Shown: positions 7,102 through 15,265 of the stretch, one piece after another | Position numbering within the stretch: position 1 is the first letter of the stretch | Layout: the number at the start of each line of letters is the position of its first letter | Assembly (NCBI GenBank): GCA_937880845.1 | Contig: CALFLL010000040.1 | Location: forward strand, 1-27,856 | Source of the DNA: an uncultured Drancourtella sp. | Lineage (GTDB): Bacteria; Bacillota; Clostridia; Lachnospirales; Lachnospiraceae | Direction of reading: 5' to 3' | DNA length: 27,856 nucleotides | Notes under the pieces: model-generated | What the model saw: the letters and a program-made list of their open reading frames with translations, nothing else | Databases searched by the model: none | What the model was told of the DNA's origin: nothing | Position numbers and translations under genes: made by a program

Positions 7102-8940
7102 TCAGAATGCTTTACACCATACGAATCCAAATTCCGGCAAAATAATTTTTCCTTCTTCCTGTTCTTCGTCCCGGATCAATTCTCTATATTTTTGTTGTTC
7201 CGGTAAAAAGATTGTTTTTGTTTGATCCGAAAAATTAAATACCCCAATCAATGTTTCTCCATTCTGTTTTCTTATGATACAGAGGACTTCTTTATCATTT
7301 GTTTCTTGGGTCATGACGGTTGCTTCAGGTTTAAAAGTTTCTTCGTGATCTCGTATTTTTTCCATACGATTGAGTGTATGAAATATTTCCGACTCTATAG
7401 TTCCGTGGTTGTTACGTTTTTCGGCTGATTTCCAATTAAATGAACCTCTGTGCACATATCTTGAATCTTCTCTTTTTTTCTCATTTTCTTTATAAGAATA
7501 ATCATTTATTTGTCCGATTTCGTCTCCACTATAAAGCATCGGAATTCCTGATTGCATAAGTAAATATGCGTGCAACATTAAATCTTTTCTGATCGCTGTT
7601 TTCATTTTTTCCCGGTTTTTTTCTTCTTTTGCTTTTTCAATCCCACACATGGATGCCGTTGTTCCGCAAAACCTGGCATCTTTTGTCACAGGATCGTCAT
7701 TATATAATTCTCCCCTGCTTTCGCTTCCTTGATATTGTCCCGTAAAATAATCATTTAAAAACTTTTTATGCGGAATCTCTTCCATATGCCATTTTTTTAA
7801 TGCACAAAAATCCAATCCCCATCCAATGTCATCATGACATCTTAAATAATTTAAAAAAGTATATTCTTTTGGCAGACCGTTTACAATATCAAGCTGTTCT
7901 TTTAACAACCGCACATCCTTTGTAGCAAGGCTATGCCATGTAGTTGCCATTGTTGTCACATTATATAACATATGACATTCCGGCTTTTCCTGTGTTCCAA
8001 AATAAGGAATCACTTTCTCAGGTTCCATAACCACTTCTCCCAAAAGAATCGTACCCGGGCAAACAATTTCCCCAATCATCCGCATCATACGTACAATGGT
8101 ATGAACCTGTTTTAAATTTCTGCATGACGTACCAAGTTCTTTCCATATATATGGAACGGCATCCAATCTGACAATATCGATACCCTGGTTTGCAAAAAAC
8201 AGAAAATGATACATCATCTCATTAAATACTCTTGGATTTTTATAATTCAAATCCCATTGATACGGATAAAAGGTTGTCATAACATGATGTCCCATCTCCG
8301 GTATCCATGTGAAATTTCCCGGAGCAGTTGTCGGGAATACCTGCGGAACCGTTTTTTCAAATTGTTCTGGTATAGAGAAATCGTGATAGCAGAAATATCT
8401 GCTCATATATTCTCCTTCTCCTCGCTTTGCACGAACTGCCCATTCATGATCTTCCGATGTATGGTTCATGACAAAATCCATGCAAATATCTATCCCTTTT
8501 TCGTGGCACTTATCCGCCAGCACTGCCAGGTCATCCATATTCCCCAGATCAGATCTCACTTTTCTAAAATCTGTCACAGCATATCCGCCATCCGATTTTC
8601 CCTCGGTTGTTTCAAGAAATGGCATTAAATGAAGAAATGTAACATTACATTCTTTGATGTACTCCAGCTTATCCCTCATGTTTTTTAAGTTTCCTGCGAA
8701 ATTATCAACATAAAGCATCATTCCAAGCATGTTTTGTCTATGATACCATTTCGGATTTTTTTCTCTTTTTCTATCTCTCTTCTTTAATACTTCTCTTCTG
8801 TCACAATAATATTCATACATCTGATCACATAATTCCTGAAACATTTCGGGATTATCATACAATTCCATATACAGCCATTTTAATTCATCTAAATGCCTGT
8901 TAAAACGTGTGTAAAATTCTTTTTTATTCTTCTCTTGCAT
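7102..8940 (-). CDS. GH13_4 amylosucrase-like glucosyltransferase or sucrose hydrolase
   Basis: Amylosucrase splits sucrose and moves the glucose onto an alpha-1,4-glucan, releasing fructose; close relatives simply hydrolyse sucrose. The 612-residue size and absence of a signal peptide fit a cytoplasmic GH13_4 enzyme. Family marks are GKSDGGYAVTDFR (about 114-126), DFVMNHTSEDHEWA (155-168), nucleophile Asp260 in IVRLDAVPY, acid/base Glu302 in LLGEVVME and His369-Asp370 in CHDDIGWGLDF. An N-terminal helical region (about 1-75) and a C-terminal beta domain (about 530-612) flank the barrel. It is the last gene of the operon, 19 bp after the alpha-galactosidase, with a weak ribosome binding site. 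This suggests it uses sucrose left after galactose removal. Whether it makes glucan or hydrolyses sucrose cannot be told from sequence alone. Confidence 0.85.
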   Translation of the reverse strand: MQEKNKKEFYTRFNRHLDELKWLYMELYDNPEMFQELCDQMYEYYCDRREVLKKRDRKREKNPKWYHRQNMLGMMLYVDNFAGNLKNMRDKLEYIKECNVTFLHLMPFLETTEGKSDGGYAVTDFRKVRSDLGNMDDLAVLADKCHEKGIDICMDFVMNHTSEDHEWAVRAKRGEGEYMSRYFCYHDFSIPEQFEKTVPQVFPTTAPGNFTWIPEMGHHVMTTFYPYQWDLNYKNPRVFNEMMYHFLFFANQGIDIVRLDAVPYIWKELGTSCRNLKQVHTIVRMMRMIGEIVCPGTILLGEVVMEPEKVIPYFGTQEKPECHMLYNVTTMATTWHSLATKDVRLLKEQLDIVNGLPKEYTFLNYLRCHDDIGWGLDFCALKKWHMEEIPHKKFLNDYFTGQYQGSESRGELYNDDPVTKDARFCGTTASMCGIEKAKEEKNREKMKTAIRKDLMLHAYLLMQSGIPMLYSGDEIGQINDYSYKENEKKREDSRYVHRGSFNWKSAEKRNNHGTIESEIFHTLNRMEKIRDHEETFKPEATVMTQETNDKEVLCIIRKQNGETLIGVFNFSDQTKTIFLPEQQKYRELIRDEEQEEGKIILPEFGFVWCKAF

Positions 8941-8959
8941 CTATTATTAACCTACTTTT

Positions 8960-11140
8960 TTATATTTGTTTAAAATAGAATTGGTATGCCAAATACTCAC
9001 TGTTTTCGATCGGTATCGGAATCCCTGCCTCTGTCAGTGCAGAACCGCTGTAAATTTGTCCGCTTTTTTGTTCTTTATAAAATTTATCCGGTCGGATGCC
9101 CGGTATTGTTACATAATTTACCGTCATATTTCCATGGATTTTTAGCATAACGACATTTACAAGTACTTCGTCTTTATCTTGTGAAACAAACGCCCATGCA
9201 CCAATCTCATCTTTCTGAGGATTAGATAGTCTATAATAATCCCCATTTTGAATCAATTCTGCATATTTTTTATATTCTTTGACCTGATTTTTGATTTCTT
9301 CTTTTTCTTCTTCAGACAAAATTCCAAGATTCAATTCATATCCAAACGTCCCTGACATAGCAACCACACCTCTTGTATATAAAGAAGTAAGACGACCCGT
9401 TTGATGATTCGGTACTGCGGATACATGAGCCCCTACACTGGAAGTTGGATAAATGAAAGAAGTTCCATATTGGATTTCCAAACGGTCGATAGCATCTGTA
9501 TTATCACTACACCAAATCTGCGGCGTATAATACAACATTCCCGCATCAAAGCGTCCACCGCCTCCACTGCATCCTTCGATCAGGATATTCGGATAACGTT
9601 CTATCAATTTTTCAAGGAAATCATACACTCCAAGGACATAGTCATAAAGTACTTTTCCTTGTTCTTTTGTTGCAGAAGAATAAATGTCTGTCAAGCTTCT
9701 GTTCATATCCCATTTGATATATTCTATATTTCCCTGATCCAATACATCACAAATTTGTTCAAAAATGTATTCTCTGATTTCTTTTCTTGAAAAATCCAAT
9801 ACAAGCTGATTTCTTCCACGAACCGGATTTCGATCAGGAATACGAAATGCCCAATCAGGATGAGCACGATAAAGTTCACTGTTTTCCGAAATCATTTCCG
9901 GTTCAATCCAAATTCCGAATTTTATTCCCAGTGCATTAACTTTCCGAATGAATTCTCCCATTGTACATCCAAGTTTTTCTTCATTTACCTTCCAATCACC
10001 AAGACTTGTATTGTCATCATTTCTCTGTCCAAACCATCCGTCATCCAAAACAAACATTTCAATTCCAAGATCTGCGGCTTCTTTTGCAAGCTTCAGAAGG
10101 CTTTCTCCTGTAAAATTAAAATAATCCGCTTCCCAACTATTGATTAAAATTGGTCGTACCTCATCACGATATTTACCCCTGCATAAATTTTTTCTAAAAC
10201 ATCTGTGAAGATTTTGAGAAAGTTTTGATAAACCTTCTGAGGAATAGCTCAATACCGTTTCAGGGACGATAAAGCTTTCTTGTTTGTTTAATGGATAATG
10301 AAACATTTCTGATGCAAGTCCCATAACAACCCTGGTCTGATTAAACTGGTCTCTTTCAGCCTCTGCTTCAAACCCTCCGCTATAAACGAATACCATTGCA
10401 TAGCAGCTTCCATTTTTTTCCGTAGTATTTTCTTCCGCAAGTATAATTGACGGATTGTATTGATGGCTTGAAGTTCCACGTCTGCTTCCTAACACCTGTT
10501 TTCCATGTTTAACTGCTGTTCTCTGAAAATTACGTTCCATTGCATGTCTTCCATAAAAACTGATCAAATCGTAATTTCCGTATACAAAATCAAGACACGC
10601 TGAAGCTGCCCCTTCCAAATAAATTTTATCGTTGCTTTCATTTATAATTTTAACACTTCTTGTAATAATATCGTTTTCCGGAAGAACTCCGTAATATAAT
10701 ACTGCCTGTATTTTTGTTACCGGATCTTCCAAGAGAATTTCCAGTGTTTCTGCTTCTTCTTTTTCCGCATATACAGCCGGCATTCCTTCCAAACTATATT
10801 TTCCTTTTTTTATTTCATGGCTTTTATATCTCAGGTCACAACTATATGTACCGTCACTGTTTTGGATTGTCAAAACCGTTTTTCGAAAATCTCCGGTTCC
10901 GCTGCACGGAAATTCCTGCGGCAATGCATCCATTGAATATGTCCGGTCCATATCCGTGTCATAAGGATTCGCCGAAAATCCTCTGTCATAATATGTCAGA
11001 AGATAATCCATATCTCCGTTCACTGTCTTTCCGTAATATAAATGAAGCAAAAAGCCATATTTATCAATTTGAAATTGATAGGTCGTATGTTTAGTCTGTA
11101 AATTAAAAATTTTCTTTTCTTTGTTAAAATTAATACTCAT
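8960..11140 (-). CDS. Alpha-galactosidase, GH36
   Basis: This enzyme removes terminal alpha-1,6-galactose from melibiose, raffinose and stachyose. At 726 residues without a signal peptide it matches the intracellular bacterial GH36 type. An N-terminal beta-sandwich domain (about 1-325) precedes the barrel, which starts near RPILINSWEADYFNFT and has VLDDGWFG (364-371), FGIWIEPEM (408-416), the nucleophile Asp478 in IKWDMNR, GCSGGGGRFD (523-532) and the acid/base Asp546 in CSDNTDAIDRL. The Asp478/Asp546 spacing is as in characterised GH36 enzymes. GAGGAG stands before the ATG. It follows the two sugar permeases, so imported alpha-galactosides are its likely substrates. Confidence 0.95.
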   Translation of the reverse strand: MSINFNKEKKIFNLQTKHTTYQFQIDKYGFLLHLYYGKTVNGDMDYLLTYYDRGFSANPYDTDMDRTYSMDALPQEFPCSGTGDFRKTVLTIQNSDGTYSCDLRYKSHEIKKGKYSLEGMPAVYAEKEEAETLEILLEDPVTKIQAVLYYGVLPENDIITRSVKIINESNDKIYLEGAASACLDFVYGNYDLISFYGRHAMERNFQRTAVKHGKQVLGSRRGTSSHQYNPSIILAEENTTEKNGSCYAMVFVYSGGFEAEAERDQFNQTRVVMGLASEMFHYPLNKQESFIVPETVLSYSSEGLSKLSQNLHRCFRKNLCRGKYRDEVRPILINSWEADYFNFTGESLLKLAKEAADLGIEMFVLDDGWFGQRNDDNTSLGDWKVNEEKLGCTMGEFIRKVNALGIKFGIWIEPEMISENSELYRAHPDWAFRIPDRNPVRGRNQLVLDFSRKEIREYIFEQICDVLDQGNIEYIKWDMNRSLTDIYSSATKEQGKVLYDYVLGVYDFLEKLIERYPNILIEGCSGGGGRFDAGMLYYTPQIWCSDNTDAIDRLEIQYGTSFIYPTSSVGAHVSAVPNHQTGRLTSLYTRGVVAMSGTFGYELNLGILSEEEKEEIKNQVKEYKKYAELIQNGDYYRLSNPQKDEIGAWAFVSQDKDEVLVNVVMLKIHGNMTVNYVTIPGIRPDKFYKEQKSGQIYSGSALTEAGIPIPIENSEYLAYQFYFKQI

Positions 11141-11166
11141 GTTTTCTCCTCAAATTTCATGTTTTA

Positions 11167-12000
11167 TTATTTTACTGCACCGTTTACAACACCATTTAAA
11201 ATCTGTTTCTGACAGACAACATAGAAAATCACGATCGGAATCAATGCAAGCAAATAGGATGCAAATGCTAAATTGTAATTTGTTCCAAATTGTGTTTGAA
11301 AATTCAACTGTGCAAGAGGGAGTGTATTTTCTCCTGTTCCTGCCATGATAATAAGCGGTGTCATAACGTCATTCCATACTGCAAGTGCCGTAATTACCGC
11401 AACAGTGGCATGCATCGGTTTCATGATAGGGAAAATAACTTTCCAATATGTTTTCCATGTACTTGCACCGTCTACCCTGGCCGCCTCTTCCAAAGCAACC
11501 GGTATATTTGTCAGATATCCTGTATAAAGCAACGTATTCATCGGCATATAAAATACAATATAAAGAAGAATAACACCAACCCAATTTCCAAGTCCCATTT
11601 CAGCCGTCTGTTTTGCAAGAGGCATCATCAGAATTGCAAATGGAACAAACATACCGCTTACGATAAATAAATATACAAACTTGTAGAATTTACTGCTTAC
11701 CTTATTTCGTCCCACTGCATATCCTAAAAGCGAATGGATAAGGATTGACAAACCTACCGTTGCCATAGTAATAACCAAACTATTTTTTAAGGAATTCCAA
11801 AAATCTGTTACCTTCATTGCTTCTGAGAAATTACTAAAACTCCAGCTTTTTGGAAGAGACAATATCCCTGATATACTGTTTGTCATCTCTGATGGTTGTT
11901 TAAACGCAATTACAACCGTCATATATAACGGAAAGGCAATGGTGATCAGCCCGACAGCCAAAAGAAGCGTTCCTACCCAGTTTCCTTTTTTCTCTTTCAT
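11167..12000 (-). CDS. Carbohydrate ABC transporter permease, MsmG/MalG type
   Basis: One of two membrane subunits of an oligosaccharide importer. The 277-residue protein has six predicted membrane segments, starting near 8-30, and the cytoplasmic ATPase-contact loop EEAARVDGAS (171-180), the usual EAA motif. Its ATG overlaps the stop of the partner permease as TAATG, so the two are translationally coupled and made in equal amounts. It lies 26 bp before the alpha-galactosidase gene. No ATPase gene is present in the locus; a shared MsmK/UgpC-type ATPase encoded elsewhere is expected, as is common in Firmicutes. Confidence 0.93.
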   Translation of the reverse strand: MKEKKGNWVGTLLLAVGLITIAFPLYMTVVIAFKQPSEMTNSISGILSLPKSWSFSNFSEAMKVTDFWNSLKNSLVITMATVGLSILIHSLLGYAVGRNKVSSKFYKFVYLFIVSGMFVPFAILMMPLAKQTAEMGLGNWVGVILLYIVFYMPMNTLLYTGYLTNIPVALEEAARVDGASTWKTYWKVIFPIMKPMHATVAVITALAVWNDVMTPLIIMAGTGENTLPLAQLNFQTQFGTNYNLAFASYLLALIPIVIFYVVCQKQILNGVVNGAVK

Positions 12001-12872
12001 TATAATTGTTCCTCCTTTCTTCCGGAAATGATCATCTGTGTCATAGAAATTGCCACAATAACAATAAAGAAGATAACCGCATTGGCACTTTGGAATCCAA
12101 ACTGTCCGCCTTTCATACCATTGTTATAAATCAAAAACGAAATAGACTCCGTACTCTGAGCAGGACCTCCGCTTGTTAATGCTATAATCTGATCAAATAC
12201 CATCAAAAAGTTCTTTACGCAAAGTACCATATTGATCGTAAAAAACGGAATGATCAAAGGGAATGTCAAATGTTTAAATTTTTTCCATCCGGTAGCTCCA
12301 TCCAAAGCACCTGCTTCATACACATCTTCCGGAACCGTCTGAAGTCCGGAAATATAAATAATCGTATTCATTGCTATTGCCTGCCATGCACACACGATCA
12401 CAATGGCAATCCATGCCGTTTTTGTTCCTGAAAGCATACTGTTGCTTAATGCGTCACTTCCTATCATTTTTCCAAATTCAGGAAGAATATAAGTGAAAAA
12501 GTAATTAAATATATATCCTACAACCAATGCACCAAGTACATTAGGAAGAAAATATGCTCCTCTGAAAAAACTTTTCGCTCTAATTTTGCTGTTCAGTCCC
12601 AATGCCAGCAAAATACTTATAACATTTGTGATGATCGTAGCTGCAACTGCTAATTTAAATGTAAACAAATAAGATTTTCCGACTCTTGCGTCCTGAAACA
12701 AATCAATATAATTGCGAAATCCGACCCAATCATACTCTCCAAAACCTTTAAAATTTGTAAAACTGTATATAATCCCCCTAATCAACGGTATCGTATTAAA
12801 ACAGATAAACAATGCCAGAATCGGTATTGTAATCAACAAATACGTTCGTTTTCGCTCACTCATTTTCCTCAT
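12000..12872 (-). CDS. Carbohydrate ABC transporter permease, MsmF/MalF type
   Basis: The partner membrane subunit of the sugar importer, 290 residues, with a first membrane segment near 10-35 (YLLITIPILALFICF), about five more, and the EAA loop VYEAGALDGATGWKKF (about 184-199). GAGGAG stands 6 bases before the ATG. It lies 18 bp after the binding-protein gene. The order binding protein, F-type permease, G-type permease, then catabolic enzymes is the usual one for msm/raf loci. Confidence 0.93.
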   Translation of the reverse strand: MRKMSERKRTYLLITIPILALFICFNTIPLIRGIIYSFTNFKGFGEYDWVGFRNYIDLFQDARVGKSYLFTFKLAVAATIITNVISILLALGLNSKIRAKSFFRGAYFLPNVLGALVVGYIFNYFFTYILPEFGKMIGSDALSNSMLSGTKTAWIAIVIVCAWQAIAMNTIIYISGLQTVPEDVYEAGALDGATGWKKFKHLTFPLIIPFFTINMVLCVKNFLMVFDQIIALTSGGPAQSTESISFLIYNNGMKGGQFGFQSANAVIFFIVIVAISMTQMIISGRKEEQL

Positions 12873-12890
12873 GATTTTCTCCTCGCCTTT

Positions 12891-14177
12891 CTATTTTGTT
12901 TTTCCATGTTCTTTTTCATACTCTTGCACTTTTCGAATCGTGTCACGATTATAACGTTTCCAGTCTTTATCAAATTTTTTCAAAAAGGCATCTGTATCTT
13001 TATTGAGTAAAAATGTTTGAATCTGTGCGTCTACAGCCATTTCCGACGGATAATAATGATCTTGGTAGTCTGTCATATCACCGTTTTTAATAAAAGTACT
13101 CATTCCGTCCAACATAGGAGAAAGTTTGAAATCTCCTTCTTTACAAGGAATTGCATTTTGATCATCGATATATTTCTGGATATTTTTATCCTCATAAAGA
13201 AAATCCAAAACTTCGTATGCCGCTTCTTTATTTTTACATTCCTTTGTTACCGCAAATCCAAGGTCAATTCCGGAATTTAATGTATTTTTCTCCGCATCAT
13301 TATTTCCCGGTGTCACAAAAGAATCAATATTCATATCCGGATTTACGGATAGAATCTGGGGAACCGCATAGCTTCCTATCGGATACATTGCAGATTCTCC
13401 TCGTGCAAAAGCTGTACATGCATCGTTATAATTATACGCAAAAGCGTCTTTCGGCCCATAGTCAAGAAGTTTTAAACACTTTTCCGCTGTTTCTCTATAT
13501 TCTTTTGAAAATGTCGCCTTTCCTTTATTCACCTGCTTACATAAATCTGCGGGAGCAAGTCCTACTGCCAAAGAATTCCACGGTGCCATACAAGTCCATG
13601 TATCTTTAAAACCAAAATAGAACGGCTGTACATTTTTTGCCTCCATTTCTTCACATAAACTCATTAATTCATCCCATGTTTCCGGAATTTCCCATCCGTA
13701 TTTTTCAAAAATATCCTTATTATAAAGAATCCCTGCTGCATTTGCCACATATGGCATAAGATATGTTCCTTTTGTCGGCACGATTTCCAGACCTTCTGCA
13801 ATATCCAGATATGACTGTTTTATATTTTTCATTCCGCTATAATCAGATAAATCCGCAAGAATTCCTGCATCAACATAGTAAGAATAATTAATATCTCCTC
13901 CGATTCCGATAATATCAGGATAGTCTTCCCGAATGAATCTTGTCCTCATAATTGCTGACGCATCGTTTGGTGATTCAATCGTCAAATGAATATCTTTATG
14001 CGTCTTATTGAATTCCTCTTCCACTTTATCAAAATATGTCGCTGCTTCCGGTTTATATTGCAAAATTTCGATTTCCGTTTTACCACTGTTATCTTTTTCT
14101 CCGCATCCCGTAAAAATCATGGTAAATATCATACATCCTGCCATAACTGCACCGGCTGTTTTTTTGCCCGTTCTCAT
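12891..14177 (-). CDS. Sugar ABC transporter substrate-binding lipoprotein
   Basis: An extracellular family-1 solute-binding protein of 428 residues that delivers an oligosaccharide to the two permeases. The N-terminus has a basic start (MRTGKK), a hydrophobic stretch and the lipobox FTGC with Cys25, so it should be lipid-anchored. The body shows typical features: ATYFDKVEEEFNKTHKDI, GILYNKDIFEKYGWEIPETWDEL, FARGESAMYPIGSYAVP and an AAYEVLDFLYEDK segment near the C-terminus. AAAGGAG lies before the ATG. It is the first gene of the operon, divergent from the AraC-type regulator. By context the ligand is probably raffinose or a related alpha-galactoside, which is inference. Confidence 0.92.
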   Translation of the reverse strand: MRTGKKTAGAVMAGCMIFTMIFTGCGEKDNSGKTEIEILQYKPEAATYFDKVEEEFNKTHKDIHLTIESPNDASAIMRTRFIREDYPDIIGIGGDINYSYYVDAGILADLSDYSGMKNIKQSYLDIAEGLEIVPTKGTYLMPYVANAAGILYNKDIFEKYGWEIPETWDELMSLCEEMEAKNVQPFYFGFKDTWTCMAPWNSLAVGLAPADLCKQVNKGKATFSKEYRETAEKCLKLLDYGPKDAFAYNYNDACTAFARGESAMYPIGSYAVPQILSVNPDMNIDSFVTPGNNDAEKNTLNSGIDLGFAVTKECKNKEAAYEVLDFLYEDKNIQKYIDDQNAIPCKEGDFKLSPMLDGMSTFIKNGDMTDYQDHYYPSEMAVDAQIQTFLLNKDTDAFLKKFDKDWKRYNRDTIRKVQEYEKEHGKTK

Positions 14178-14216
14178 TCCTTTTCTCCTTTCTTAATACC
14201 GTTTTCTTATAAAATA

Positions 14217-14245
14217 ATTATAACATAGCAATATGCTAGCAAAAA
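14217..14245 (-). promoter_or_regulatory. Promoter of the sugar-uptake operon, weak -35
   Basis: A perfect TATAAT (14217-14222, minus strand) stands 40 bp before the binding-protein ATG. With a 17-bp spacer the -35 position (14240-14245) reads TTTTTG, a poor match. A good -10 with a poor -35 is typical of promoters that need an activator, which fits the divergent AraC-type gene. Confidence 0.6.
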
Positions 14246-14280
14246 TATCTGTATTTTTATCTATTTATGCCTTTATGCTA
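14226..14280. promoter_or_regulatory. Candidate operator repeats for the AraC-type regulator
   Basis: TATGCTA occurs at 14232-14238 and 14274-14280, exactly 42 bp apart (four helical turns). The first copy is part of the inverted repeat TAGCA-ATA-TGCTA (14226-14238) in the promoter spacer. The second belongs to a tandem pair of TTTATGC units (14264-14270 and 14272-14278) upstream of the -35 position. AraC-type proteins usually bind direct repeats at such places. The repeats are seen; the link to the regulator is inferred. Confidence 0.45.
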
Positions 14281-14296
14281 TTTTTTTCTATATAAT

Positions 14297-14326
14297 TTGA
14301 AGTAATCTAGCACTTTGATATATAAT
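14297..14326 (+). promoter_or_regulatory. Candidate promoter of the AraC-type regulator gene
   Basis: TTGAAG (14297-14302) and TATAAT (14321-14326) are separated by 18 bp. The expected start, near 14333, falls within the AAAGGAG ribosome binding site (14332-14338), leaving a very short leader, so the real start may lie slightly differently. Confidence 0.4.
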
Positions 14327-14349
14327 GGTGGAAAGGAGTTGATTACCAA

Positions 14350-15207
14350 ATGACAAATTACCTGTTTTCGATTTTTCCAAGTGAAACTTTTATTGATTTG
14401 AGCCTTTATCAGTATGGATGGGAGCAATGTACTCCTTCCTATACTTTTGGTCCAGCAGCCAGAAACCATTATTTATTCCACTATGTCATATCCGGTACAG
14501 GCACTCTCATGGCTCAGGATAAACAGGGTATCACACAAACCTATCATATAAAAAGCGGTGAAGGCTTTATGATCTTCCCACAGCAGATTTGCACCTATAC
14601 AGCAGACCGTAATATTCCATGGGAATATGTATGGATTGAATTTGACGGGTTAAAAGTAAAAGAGCCTCTTCAAATTGTCGGTTTATCTCCTGATCATCCG
14701 ATCTATCACACACATTCCAAAGATCTTCGGCAAAAAATGTTAGAAGAAATGCTTTATATTGTACATCACCCGGATAAATCACCCTTTCATCTTCTTGGAC
14801 ATGGATTTTTGTTTTTCGATTATCTGACTCGGTCTATTGCTCCTCTTCATCTGTCGCAAACAGGAAAAATGCGTGACTTCTATATTAAAGAGGCTTTGAC
14901 TTTTGTTGAACAAAACTTTCAAAATGATATTTCCGTTGAAGATATTGCCGCTCGCTGTGGATTAAACCGTAGTTATTTTGGAACGATCTTCCGTCAGGCA
15001 ACCGGACAGACTCCGCAGGAATTTCTGATCCAATATCGTATGATAAAAGCAACCGAACTTTTAAAAATGACCCAATTATCTATACAGGATATTGCCAATG
15101 CAGTCGGATATTCTAACCCACTGCATTTTTCCAGGGCATTTAAAAATGTATATGGCTGTTCTCCACGTATCTGGAGATCCGAAAATCTTATAAAAACGCA
15201 AAAATAA
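14350..15207 (+). CDS. AraC-family regulator of the alpha-galactoside locus
   Basis: A 285-residue MsmR/RafR-type regulator. The N-terminal half is a cupin-like sugar-sensing domain (about 15-165; HYVISGTGTL near 44-53, GEGFMIFPQQ near 70-79). The C-terminal half carries the two helix-turn-helix motifs of AraC proteins: DISVEDIAARCGLNRSYFGTIF (first helices about 193-214) and LSIQDIANAVGYSNPLHFSRAF (about 243-264), then the family ending YGCSPRIWR. The AAAGGAG site lies 11 bases before the ATG. It is divergent from the transporter operon and most likely activates it in response to raffinose- or melibiose-type sugars; the inducer is inferred from the neighbours. Confidence 0.9.
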   Translation: MTNYLFSIFPSETFIDLSLYQYGWEQCTPSYTFGPAARNHYLFHYVISGTGTLMAQDKQGITQTYHIKSGEGFMIFPQQICTYTADRNIPWEYVWIEFDGLKVKEPLQIVGLSPDHPIYHTHSKDLRQKMLEEMLYIVHHPDKSPFHLLGHGFLFFDYLTRSIAPLHLSQTGKMRDFYIKEALTFVEQNFQNDISVEDIAARCGLNRSYFGTIFRQATGQTPQEFLIQYRMIKATELLKMTQLSIQDIANAVGYSNPLHFSRAFKNVYGCSPRIWRSENLIKTQK

Positions 15208-15247
15208 AGGAAGGAACGTGCATTTTTTCACGTTCCTTCCTTTATTT
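15202..15247. terminator. Bidirectional terminator between AraC-type gene and glmM
   Basis: A perfect 19-bp inverted repeat (15202-15220 with 15229-15247) with an 8-nt T-rich loop lies between two convergent genes. The AraC-type gene's stop codon is inside its left arm. A/T-rich outer pairs give U-rich ends in both directions. Confidence 0.85.
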
Positions 15248-15265
15248 GAATCCTTTTCCTTACAA

